From contig DASVVO010000052.1 in NCBI GenBank assembly GCA_036386515.1, forward strand, positions 62,001 through 126,000: 64,000 bases of DNA, in the 5' to 3' direction. A program made the translations under genes and the position numbers. Each line of letters starts with the position of its first letter. Positions within the stretch are counted from its first letter, which is position 1. The notes under the pieces were generated by a model, which worked only from the letters and a program-made list of their open reading frames with translations, made no database searches and was not told the DNA's origin. The DNA is from JAIVJZ01 sp036386515. GTDB lineage: Bacteria; Acidobacteriota; Blastocatellia; Pyrinomonadales; Pyrinomonadaceae. Positions 46,892 to 55,050 of the stretch are shown one piece after another.

Positions 46892-48360
46892 GCGACCGCG
46901 CGCACGGCCTCGGCGGCGAGCGACCTCTTCTTGCGCCGGCTCTGGAGACCGGCCAGCGAGAGCAGCGGCCCCGTCATAAATGTCGTGGTCAAAGCCATGA
47001 TGACCATCATCGCAAACACCTTCGGGGTGAGGATGCCCAGGTCGTAGCCGAGGTTGAGCACGATCAATTCCATCAGGCCGCGCGTATTCATCAGCGCGCC
47101 GAGGGAGAAAGCATCGTTCCATCCCATGCGCGTCCAGCGGGCGGCCAGCATGCTCCCGCCCAGCTTGCCCAGGATGGCGACCGCGATCACCGCCAGGCAG
47201 ATCAACCAACTCTGCCAATCGTCGAGCAGGCCGATCTGCGTGCGCAGACCCGTGTAGGCGAAGAAGAGCGGCATCAGGAACACCGAGCTGAAGGGTTCGA
47301 GCCGCTCCCGCAGGTAGCTACGCAAGCCCGCGTGCGCGGGCAGACACACGCCCGTCAGGAAAGCTCCGAACAGCGCGTGGATGCCGATGACCTCCGTGAA
47401 CGTGGCCGACGTGAACATAAACACCAGCGCCAACGCCAGCGGCGTTTTTCCGGCCACAGTGTTTCCGAGCCTTCGTCCCACCAGTCGTTCGGCCTGCGGC
47501 TTGATCACGAACAGCATCGCGCCGATGAACAGCAGGGCTAAGGAGATGGTCAAGGCCGCGCCGCCCAACCCGTTCGCCTTCACGATGGCGACCACGATTG
47601 CCAGGATGCACCACGCCGTCACGTCATCCACCGCCGCGCAGGCGATGGCCGTGCTCCCCAGGTAAGTTTGGTGCAGCCCGCGCTCCTCGACGATGCGCGC
47701 CAGCACCGGAAACGCCGTGATGCTCATCGCCACGCCGATGAACAGGGCGAAGGCGTTGAAAGAGATGGCGGGCGGAGCCATCGAGGAATAGATGAACAGG
47801 GAGAGTGTGATGCCGAGGAAGAACGGCACGATGATACTGGCGTGACTAACGAGCAACGCCGCGTCCGCCTTCTGGCGCAGGTGCTGCATGTTCAGTTCCA
47901 GCCCCACGATGAACATAAACAGGATGACGCCGAGTTGACTGAGCAGCTTGAGGAAATCCAGCGAGGCCGTGGGGAACAGAAACGACTCCGCCGCCGGAAA
48001 CAACATGCCGAGCAGCGAGGGGCCAAGCACGATCCCGGCCACCATCTCGCCGATCACCGAGGGCTGCCTCATCTTCAGGAAGAGGATGCCGAACAGCCTC
48101 GTCGCCAACAGGATCACGACCACTTGCAGGAGCAGGATGCTCAAGGGGTGCCGCAGGTTTTCGGCCAACGCTCTGACCGAACTGCTCGCCGCGGCCGGGC
48201 GATCGGGCTGCCGCGTCGCCGCACTGGCGGACGAAGACTCGATCGTCCGATCCGCGACGGGCGCGACGGGTTTGAGGCGCGCGCCGACATCCAACAGGAA
48301 GTAGATGCCGACCCCGAAGATCGAGAGCAGGGTGAAGTAAAAAAGAAGGTTCCTACGCAT
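46888..48360 (-). CDS. Kef-type cation:proton antiporter (CPA2)
   Basis: A 490-residue membrane protein. An N-terminal hydrophobic helix (7-25) and a Ser/Ala-rich linker precede a 12-13-helix CPA2 transporter domain with PSVIGEMVAGIVLGPSLLG, FMFIVGLELNM, AVDDVTAWCILAIV and MNTRGLMELIVLNLG motifs. It would exchange K or Na for protons. No RCK/TrkA-N regulatory domain is present, so it is shorter than KefC. Coupled to the acyltransferase-like gene. Confidence 0.92.
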   Translation of the reverse strand: MRRNLLFYFTLLSIFGVGIYFLLDVGARLKPVAPVADRTIESSSASAATRQPDRPAAASSSVRALAENLRHPLSILLLQVVVILLATRLFGILFLKMRQPSVIGEMVAGIVLGPSLLGMLFPAAESFLFPTASLDFLKLLSQLGVILFMFIVGLELNMQHLRQKADAALLVSHASIIVPFFLGITLSLFIYSSMAPPAISFNAFALFIGVAMSITAFPVLARIVEERGLHQTYLGSTAIACAAVDDVTAWCILAIVVAIVKANGLGGAALTISLALLFIGAMLFVIKPQAERLVGRRLGNTVAGKTPLALALVFMFTSATFTEVIGIHALFGAFLTGVCLPAHAGLRSYLRERLEPFSSVFLMPLFFAYTGLRTQIGLLDDWQSWLICLAVIAVAILGKLGGSMLAARWTRMGWNDAFSLGALMNTRGLMELIVLNLGYDLGILTPKVFAMMVIMALTTTFMTGPLLSLAGLQSRRKKRSLAAEAVRAVA

Positions 48361-48396
48361 AGGGTTGGACTCCGTCGCAACTGGAATTTTTGGGAA

Positions 48397-49701
48397 TCAT
48401 CTTTCGGCCATCCTTTCGCCGCGCCGCCCGGCGTCATCGGCCGCGCCGGGCGCGATTGTTTTTCGACCCGGAGTTTGGACGGCCTTCGCCCCCGGCGTGA
48501 GATAGCCGCTCATAGCCAGGCGCAGCAGGTGGATTGGCGAGAAGAAATCGGCGACCGGCACGGAACCGGCGAGCGTGGCGAAGAGACGGTTCGTTTCCGG
48601 CTGGCTGCCGCGCAGGGACTGGAGCAAGCGCAGCCCGCCGGGCGGCACGAGGTGCGCCGCGAAGTAGCAGGTGAACCAGTACATCGCACGCACCGCGCGG
48701 TTGCGCCGCCGCTCGTAACCGGCGAGCGCGGCCTCCATCGGTTGCCGCCCGCCGAGGCCGTCGTCGATCGCCCCGGCGAGGAGTTCGGCGTCGCGGAAGG
48801 CGTCCGTGATGCCCTGCGCGGTGATGGGGTCGCGATGATAACCGGCGTCGCCCACCAAAGCCCAGCCCGCCCCGTAAGGTTTGCGGAAGAAGTTCGGCAG
48901 GTCGGCTGTGCCGCTGAACCGCTCGACGCGCCGCCCGTCGCGCACGCGCTCGCCAAGACCCGGCAGTTGGCTGATGGTGTCCCGGTAGTAAGCCTCCACG
49001 TCCGCGCGAAACTTCCCGAACTCGCTTCTCGGAGCGGCGACGTAGACGACCGTCAAACCGTCGTTCGTCGGCCACGCGCCGACAACGCGGCGCGGGCGCA
49101 GGTAGACCTCCGCATGTTCCAGGGGCACGCCGCTCCAGTAAGAGTAATAGGCGCAGGTGGCCGCCGGTTTGGCCTTGTAGACGGCGGCCTTGACGGAGCG
49201 CGCGACGACGGAGTGCAGGCCGTCCGCGCCGACGACGATGGGCGCGCGCTCCGTCACGGTCGCGCCGCTGCGGTCGCGCCCGCGCACGCCGGTCACGCGC
49301 GCGCCGTCCGTCAAAACATCTTCGACCGAGAAGTCCTGGCGGAGTTCCGCTCCGGCCTCCACGGCGGCAGCGGAGAGAATCCTGTCCAGCAGCGCGCGCC
49401 GTGGGGCGTAGGCGTCGCCGCCGCCGCCTGCCTCGGCGGTGGTCGAACCCGTGAGGACGAAAGAGCCTGCGTCGAGCTTCGCTTGAGAGATGGGCGGACA
49501 GTCTAAAGCGGCGACCCTGTCGAGCAGACCCCAGCGGGCGAGGCGCGCGATGCCCGGCTGGTGTATGTAGTGCGTGGACATCGTATCGCTCGGGAAGGCC
49601 GCGCGGTCTACGAGCAGCACCTTGTACCCTTTGCGCGCGAGCAGCATCGCCGTCGGCGAACCGGCGCAGCGTGCCCCCACGATGATTGCGTCAAAGCCCA
49701 T
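48397..49701 (-). CDS. Geranylgeranyl-reductase-type flavoprotein
   Basis: A 434-residue FAD-dependent oxidoreductase of the p-hydroxybenzoate hydroxylase/GGR superfamily. It has FDAIIVGARCAGSPTAMLLARKG at 3-25, VVGADGLHSVVAR in the middle and WALVGDAGYHRDPITAQGI near 285. Members reduce prenyl chains or hydroxylate aromatics, and halogenases belong to the same clan. No substrate can be named. It overlaps the small DinB-like gene by 11 nt. Confidence 0.85.
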   Translation of the reverse strand: MGFDAIIVGARCAGSPTAMLLARKGYKVLLVDRAAFPSDTMSTHYIHQPGIARLARWGLLDRVAALDCPPISQAKLDAGSFVLTGSTTAEAGGGGDAYAPRRALLDRILSAAAVEAGAELRQDFSVEDVLTDGARVTGVRGRDRSGATVTERAPIVVGADGLHSVVARSVKAAVYKAKPAATCAYYSYWSGVPLEHAEVYLRPRRVVGAWPTNDGLTVVYVAAPRSEFGKFRADVEAYYRDTISQLPGLGERVRDGRRVERFSGTADLPNFFRKPYGAGWALVGDAGYHRDPITAQGITDAFRDAELLAGAIDDGLGGRQPMEAALAGYERRRNRAVRAMYWFTCYFAAHLVPPGGLRLLQSLRGSQPETNRLFATLAGSVPVADFFSPIHLLRLAMSGYLTPGAKAVQTPGRKTIAPGAADDAGRRGERMAER

Positions 49702-49990
49702 GAGATACCTTAAGCCGACCTGCGAGTGCGCGGGCGCGATAGGATGGACGCAGTTCCGGCCTGCGCCCGCTGCGCTTGAGTTCTATCAGTCGGGCGAGTT
49801 GATCGCGGTTGAGCCGTTCGGCCAACAATACGTGATCCGGCACTTCGCCGACCGACCAGCCGCCACGGCGCCCCGGCGGGCGGTCGAACTCGCGCTGCGT
49901 GAGTTGGTCGGCGCGGGCGAGCGTGCGTTCGCGCGTCACGCGTAATTCCGCGAGCGCATCGTCGAGTCTGTCTGAGCGTGGGTCGGTCAT
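49691..49990 (-). CDS. Short DinB-like protein
   Basis: A 99-residue protein with the N-terminal half of a DinB-type four-helix bundle: RERTLARADQLTQREFDRPPG, then GGWSVGEVPDHVLLAERLNRDQL, where the His corresponds to the first metal ligand. DinB proteins are normally 150-170 residues, so the C-terminal helices with the other two His ligands are missing. It may be truncated or degenerate. It overlaps the downstream flavoprotein gene by 11 nt. Confidence 0.6.
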   Translation of the reverse strand: MTDPRSDRLDDALAELRVTRERTLARADQLTQREFDRPPGRRGGWSVGEVPDHVLLAERLNRDQLARLIELKRSGRRPELRPSYRARALAGRLKVSHGL

Positions 49991-50002
49991 CGCGGCACGG
50001 GT

Positions 50003-53000
50003 CTAGGGCATGGCGTCCTTGATGTTGGTCGGCTTCGTGTTGACGTTCGAGACGCGGCCGGAGTCCACCTGGATGCCGACGTAGGCGCGCGTGGTCGAGG
50101 CGGAGAACTGCGCCGACGCTTGCACCAGCGTGTCCACGCCGTCTTTGCTCCAGACGCCGAAACAGGTAAACGAAACCGTGTCGCAATCGCCCTCTTCCCG
50201 CGAGGCGGACGAGCGGCCGGAATTCTGCGAGTTGCCGAAGCCCACCCACGCCAGGCTGTGCATGCGAAACGTGCCCTGCTGGCTGTGGTTCTCATACTCG
50301 AACACGGCCGCTTCCTGCGACCCGCCGCCGGGGATGGCATAGCGATAGGAGAAACGCTCGCCCGTCGAGGAGAGGACATCGCTCGCCTCGCCACGTTCGA
50401 CGCCGCGCCCCGCCGAACGCCCGTCCTGCAAGGCGTGCAGCCAGAGGAAGGGGTCGAGCCGCGAGTTCGCGCCGACGGGAAAGCCGGTCGTCAGGTTGGG
50501 CGTCGGGAAGAAGAAGCCCTCCGGGTAGGGGATGAACACGCCGCCCTGGAAACGGAAGATTGCGCCGCCGCCCGTGCCCCGCTCCAACGCCGCCGGGCCG
50601 CGGAAGAAGAAGGAATCTTTGGGCGTGCGCGGCTCGACGCGCAGCAGCGCGAAGATCAAGTCCTGGTTGATGAAGCCGCGATGCAGCAGTTCGTTGATGA
50701 ACCTGCCCGTGCGGAGATTGACCGAGCCGACCGAGATATCGAACGGGTCGTCGATGATCGCCAGATCGTCGAGCGAATAAGTGCGCAGCGGGAAGCGCAG
50801 GAACTCGTCGAAGCCGACGGGGCCGGGATAGAGGCGGCCGGGGAAGACATCGACGATCGGCGAGGCGGCGAGTTCAGCCATCACGCCGCCGGGCACGACG
50901 CACGAGACGGCGACGGGCACGGAGTTGCCGGAGCGCGAGCCGAATTGCAGGAGGACGCGCCCGAGCAGGTGCGAGCGTCCCGTGGCCTGCCCGCCGAGTT
51001 GCGGCGCGTCGAGCGTGAAGGCGTCGCCGAAGCTGCTGTTGTGCGTAAAGAGCGTGAGTTCCTGAATCGTGTTGAAAGCGATGTCGGGACATTCGCCGCC
51101 GCGCGCCGGTTCTTTCGTGCTGAGGTGCAGGTGCGGGTGCATGACGGTGCCGCTGGCCGGGACGGTGGCGAACTGCCCCGAAGGGCCGACGAAGTTGAGC
51201 GGCCAGACGATGCCCGCCCCGAGCGGCGCGTAGGTCGAACCGTAGAAGGTGAAATCCAGGAAGCCGTCGGGACGCTGCTCGAAGCGCGCCCACGCCGAAC
51301 CGTACTGCCCCGGAAACGTGATCGGCACGCGGGGAAAGGTCGGGTTGATGCCGACGAGGGCGAAGAGCGCGGTGCTGCTGTAGCCAGCGTAGAATTTCAG
51401 GTCGGACACCTCGCCGGTCGCGAGGTTCAGGTTGCCGGAGGAGACGAGGTCTGGCACTTCGTCAACGCGCGCCTGCCGGAACCACATCTTGAAGAACTGC
51501 GGCGTGGAGAGGACGGCATCGTCGCCGACCAGCCCGCCGGGCAGGGAGACCTCGAAGCGCGTCACGTCGTTCACCGGCTCGCTGAACCGCAGATGAAGGT
51601 TGCCGCTCAGGTGGCTGTCCACCAACGCCAGCCCGCCGAACAGCCAACTGCCGCAAGTTCCCCACTGGACGCCGCGCGCGTCGCGGCAGTTGACCGCGCC
51701 GATGCCGTCGCCGAAGTAGCTGGCGGCCTTGCTGAGCGGCAGCATCTGTTCCAGGTTGGGCGGGAGGCGGAGCATCGTCGGGGCTTCGCCCTGCGGCTGT
51801 CCGAGTTCTTCCCAACCCGAAGGCTGCTGCTCGACCGAACCGGAAGCGTCGCCCGAAGAATCGCCGAACGCGACCTCGTCCGCAGCTTCATCGAAGGCAT
51901 CGGGGACGGGTTGCGGGCGCGGCAGATCGTCCATCGTCCAGCACGCCCCGGCGGCGCGGCGGTAGGCCACGACCGGGTCGCCCTGGCTCACCTCCCAGAT
52001 GTCGGTCGGCGGGAAATCCGCGCCGTAGTTGACGTTCAAAAAGTCGAGCAGTTCGTTGGCGATGAGCGCGTGGCCGGTCGCGCCGGGGTAGAAGCCGTTG
52101 AGCGAGTAGAAGCCGCCCAGATAATCGGCCGTCATCAGCCGCGAGCCGGTGTGGTAGCCCTCGGACTTGACGCGGCGGAAGAGAGCCTGAAGGTCGTAGA
52201 CGAGCGCGCCGTGCTCGCGCGCGACGGAGGCGATGGCGGAGTTCAACTCCGCGACGCGGTCGCTGATCCGGCGCGCGACTTCCGTTTTTACGGTCGCGTT
52301 CTCCGGCAGCGAGCCGACGGACTGGCCGAAGAGTTGAAAGCCGATCTCGTTGAGGCCGGGCACGGTGACGAGGTCGTCGCCGCCGAGGCCGTAAAGGTTG
52401 AGCAGGACGGCGGGTTCGACCATGAGGGTCTGCGCCGCCTCGTCGAGCGTCGAGAAGTAGGCGGTGTCGCACGGGTCGGGGATGTTGAGCGCGATGACCT
52501 GCGCGCCCGTCCCGCGGAGCGAGGCGAGGAGTTGCGCGTAGTCGGAGCGAAAGGAGTCTGTGTCGGGCAACAGTTCGGCGTCGCCGCTCGTGGCGGCGGC
52601 GAGGGCTTCCTGATAGCCGAGTTCGATGAGCGCGAAGGTGGGGCGGCAGCCGAGCGCGTATTCGAGTTGGGTCGGCCGCCCTTCCTCGCCGCGCGCGATG
52701 TGGAGCACGCCGAGGATGAGGTTGAGCGCGGTCAGCTTGTGGCTGTCGCGGCGAATGAGCGGTTCAGAGGGGCGCAGGTTGAGCGCGTCGGTCAGCCTGA
52801 AACCGGGGACGGAGAGATTATGCACGCGCGCGGGCGGGATGCGGTCGAAGACGGTGGTTTGCAGCGGCTGCGGGACGAGCACGGGGAGCCTGGCGAAACC
52901 GACCGGGTAGCCGATCCCCGGCGGTTGAATCAAAGGCTGCCGGAACTCGGTCTGCATCTGCCGCGCCATCTGCGCCGGGAAGCTCTCGCGCTGCGTGTCT

Positions 53001-53509
53001 TCGTTCAGGGTGAAATCGCCCATCCCGGCGGCCAGCCCCTCGCCGAGCACGACGAAGGAGGCCGTCTCAAGCCGCCCGCTCTCGACCCTGTAGGCGGGCG
53101 TCGAAGAGTGGCGGCGCGGCGACGCCCCGGCCGTGGCGTTGTCGGAGCGCGACGCCCCGGCCGACGTTTGACCGGCGGAGCGAGCGGGCTGTTGCTGCTC
53201 CCGCGCGCCCCGTGTCGCCTGCCTGCCGCGAAACGGGGAGAAGTTACCGCAGAGCATGTCTACCATTCCTCTCTGAGTTTGATCGCCGACCCGGAAGAAG
53301 TTTCTGACGGGTTCGTCCAACTGTGATTCGACGGCGCGCGCCACCGAGGTGAAAGAGGAGGTGGTGGTTCCCGGCGCGAGCACGCCCGCGAACTGCTTGA
53401 GGCCGAAGAGGGATGTCGCCCACGAGAAGCTGAACAATGATTTAACGAGTTCGCGCGTTCTGCCCGCGCGAGACTCCGACGCCCGCTCATCTCGTTGTCG
53501 CATAATCAT
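50003..53509 (-). CDS. Giant protein with a degenerate SGNH/GDSL hydrolase domain
   Basis: The 1168-residue protein has a Gln/Ser/Ala-rich linker at about 95-140, then an SGNH-type domain at about 150-490. Its block I reads FVVLGEGLAAGMGDF and block V NGFYPGATGHALIANELLDF. Active family members have GDSL with the catalytic Ser and D-x-x-H at block V; here the Ser is Gly/Glu and the Asp-His pair is Asn-Tyr, so hydrolysis by the normal triad is impossible. The remaining 650 residues are beta-rich and unrecognised. No canonical signal peptide, though a hydrophobic stretch lies near 25-45. It is the last gene of the oxygenase/halogenase set. Confidence 0.75.
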   Translation of the reverse strand: MIMRQRDERASESRAGRTRELVKSLFSFSWATSLFGLKQFAGVLAPGTTTSSFTSVARAVESQLDEPVRNFFRVGDQTQRGMVDMLCGNFSPFRGRQATRGAREQQQPARSAGQTSAGASRSDNATAGASPRRHSSTPAYRVESGRLETASFVVLGEGLAAGMGDFTLNEDTQRESFPAQMARQMQTEFRQPLIQPPGIGYPVGFARLPVLVPQPLQTTVFDRIPPARVHNLSVPGFRLTDALNLRPSEPLIRRDSHKLTALNLILGVLHIARGEEGRPTQLEYALGCRPTFALIELGYQEALAAATSGDAELLPDTDSFRSDYAQLLASLRGTGAQVIALNIPDPCDTAYFSTLDEAAQTLMVEPAVLLNLYGLGGDDLVTVPGLNEIGFQLFGQSVGSLPENATVKTEVARRISDRVAELNSAIASVAREHGALVYDLQALFRRVKSEGYHTGSRLMTADYLGGFYSLNGFYPGATGHALIANELLDFLNVNYGADFPPTDIWEVSQGDPVVAYRRAAGACWTMDDLPRPQPVPDAFDEAADEVAFGDSSGDASGSVEQQPSGWEELGQPQGEAPTMLRLPPNLEQMLPLSKAASYFGDGIGAVNCRDARGVQWGTCGSWLFGGLALVDSHLSGNLHLRFSEPVNDVTRFEVSLPGGLVGDDAVLSTPQFFKMWFRQARVDEVPDLVSSGNLNLATGEVSDLKFYAGYSSTALFALVGINPTFPRVPITFPGQYGSAWARFEQRPDGFLDFTFYGSTYAPLGAGIVWPLNFVGPSGQFATVPASGTVMHPHLHLSTKEPARGGECPDIAFNTIQELTLFTHNSSFGDAFTLDAPQLGGQATGRSHLLGRVLLQFGSRSGNSVPVAVSCVVPGGVMAELAASPIVDVFPGRLYPGPVGFDEFLRFPLRTYSLDDLAIIDDPFDISVGSVNLRTGRFINELLHRGFINQDLIFALLRVEPRTPKDSFFFRGPAALERGTGGGAIFRFQGGVFIPYPEGFFFPTPNLTTGFPVGANSRLDPFLWLHALQDGRSAGRGVERGEASDVLSSTGERFSYRYAIPGGGSQEAAVFEYENHSQQGTFRMHSLAWVGFGNSQNSGRSSASREEGDCDTVSFTCFGVWSKDGVDTLVQASAQFSASTTRAYVGIQVDSGRVSNVNTKPTNIKDAMP

Positions 53510-53616
53510 TCGAGGTCTCCGGTCGCCGGCCTCGCCTCCGCATCGCGTGGTTGACTGCGGTCACCGGCCGTCAACTCCGCAGAATTTAAAAAAGTTTCCG
53601 CCCCGCCCTCGCCGCT

Positions 53617-55050
53617 TCAGGCGTGCGCCGGTTGCGGCACAAACGAGGCGTGGAAGCCGAGGTGAATCGGCGCGTCGAGCCGGAGCGTCGCCACCGGCCC
53701 GGCCGCCACGTCGAAAGCGTCGAAGATGACGAACGCGCTCTCCTCGCGCGCGGCGTCGAACAACTGGCAGATGACGACCCCGCGCACGCCCCCGCGTTCG
53801 CCGATGAAGATCGGTTCGCCGCCGAGATAATGAAACGGCGGGGTTTGGTAAACGTCCGCCGCGCCCGGCGCAGCCCAACTGGCGTGGACGAGTTGGTCGA
53901 AGAACTTGCGACCGCGACGGCCGGTGGCGGAGATGCCGAGCATCCAGAAGTCTTCGTAAGGCAGCGCGGCGCGGCGCGGGTCAATGGAAGGGAAATCCGG
54001 CGCGAGGCAATATTCGATCTCGCGCCGCTCGACCAGCGCGCCGTCCGCCGGGCGCAGCACGTAGCGCACGGGGTTGCCCTCGCACACGTCGGTGAAGAGG
54101 TCGGGCACGATCTGATACTGGTCGTAGATGGGACGTTCGAGTTCGAGCACGTCCACGTTGAGCAGGCCGTCTTCCTCGAAGCAGTTAATCAGGTGCAGGC
54201 AGGCGCGCGCGCCGACGGGAACGCGGATCGGGTCAGCCGTCGGCTCGTGCGGGACGATGAGCAGATTGCTGCCGCGCCCCGGCTCCCAGCACAGCGAGTC
54301 CATCAGCGTGCGGCCTTCGACGACGAGCGACTTCATCTCCAGCACGTAAGGGCTGAGATAGAAGACCGAATGGTTTCGGCTGAGGGCGAAATCGTGGAGC
54401 GAGCACGAGTAGTCGAGCGGGACGCGGCGGCGATGGAGGAGGACGCCCGCACGGTCGAAGCGATAGAGGTTCAAGAGCGGCCTGGTGGGCGAGAAAGAGA
54501 TGCCGAAGTTGAACATCTCGCCCGTCGCGCCGTCGAACTTCGGGTGGGCGGCGAAAGGACTCACGTCGTTGAGCGCGCCGCCGAAGTTGAATTCGCCGCG
54601 CGTCTCAAGCGTGTGCGGGTCGAGTTCGATGGGCAAGCCCTGCTCTCCGAAGGCGAGCACCCTGCCCGCATAAGGATAGACGCTCACGTTGAGCGGCGAC
54701 TCAAGCATGATCTTCCGCTTCAACTGGTCGGACTCGAAGGCCGTGCCGAAGGTGCGGAAGACGGGGCGACCGGCCGCCGCCTCGGCCGTGAGTTTCTCGC
54801 TTTGCACGAAGCGGCTCGTGAAGCGCACGCCGCCGCCCTCCTCGAAACGCAGCGAGCAGACCATCCCGTCGCCGTCGAGCCAGTGGCGATAGCTGAAGCC
54901 CGCGTAGGAGAACCGCGCGGGGCCGTTCAGGTAGTACGTCCCGCGCACGAAGTCCGGTACTTCGCCCTCGACGCGGCGGATGTGGTAGGAACCCTCCTCC
55001 GGCGTGGCGGCGAAGGCTCGCTCGATCAGCGGGGCGTAATCTTCGTTCAT
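53617..55050 (-). CDS. Carotenoid cleavage oxygenase (RPE65/CCD family)
   Basis: A 477-residue seven-bladed propeller enzyme with the four iron-binding histidines in AAHPKFD, CSLHDFAL, CLHLINCFEE and GFHASF, and the RGTYYLNGPARF start. It should cleave a carotenoid or related polyene double bond with O2, giving apocarotenals. The ATG overlaps the halogenase-type stop by 4 nt, so the two proteins are translated together. Linear carotenoids from the operon at 1-8 kb are the obvious substrates, but stilbene-type substrates are possible. Confidence 0.92.
   Translation of the reverse strand: MNEDYAPLIERAFAATPEEGSYHIRRVEGEVPDFVRGTYYLNGPARFSYAGFSYRHWLDGDGMVCSLRFEEGGGVRFTSRFVQSEKLTAEAAAGRPVFRTFGTAFESDQLKRKIMLESPLNVSVYPYAGRVLAFGEQGLPIELDPHTLETRGEFNFGGALNDVSPFAAHPKFDGATGEMFNFGISFSPTRPLLNLYRFDRAGVLLHRRRVPLDYSCSLHDFALSRNHSVFYLSPYVLEMKSLVVEGRTLMDSLCWEPGRGSNLLIVPHEPTADPIRVPVGARACLHLINCFEEDGLLNVDVLELERPIYDQYQIVPDLFTDVCEGNPVRYVLRPADGALVERREIEYCLAPDFPSIDPRRAALPYEDFWMLGISATGRRGRKFFDQLVHASWAAPGAADVYQTPPFHYLGGEPIFIGERGGVRGVVICQLFDAAREESAFVIFDAFDVAAGPVATLRLDAPIHLGFHASFVPQPAHA

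Noticed and set aside
50120..53326. A 1068-codon open frame on the plus strand
   Set aside because: It mirrors the 1168-residue gene on the other strand; composition is dominated by Arg, Glu, Ala and Val, with no fold signatures.
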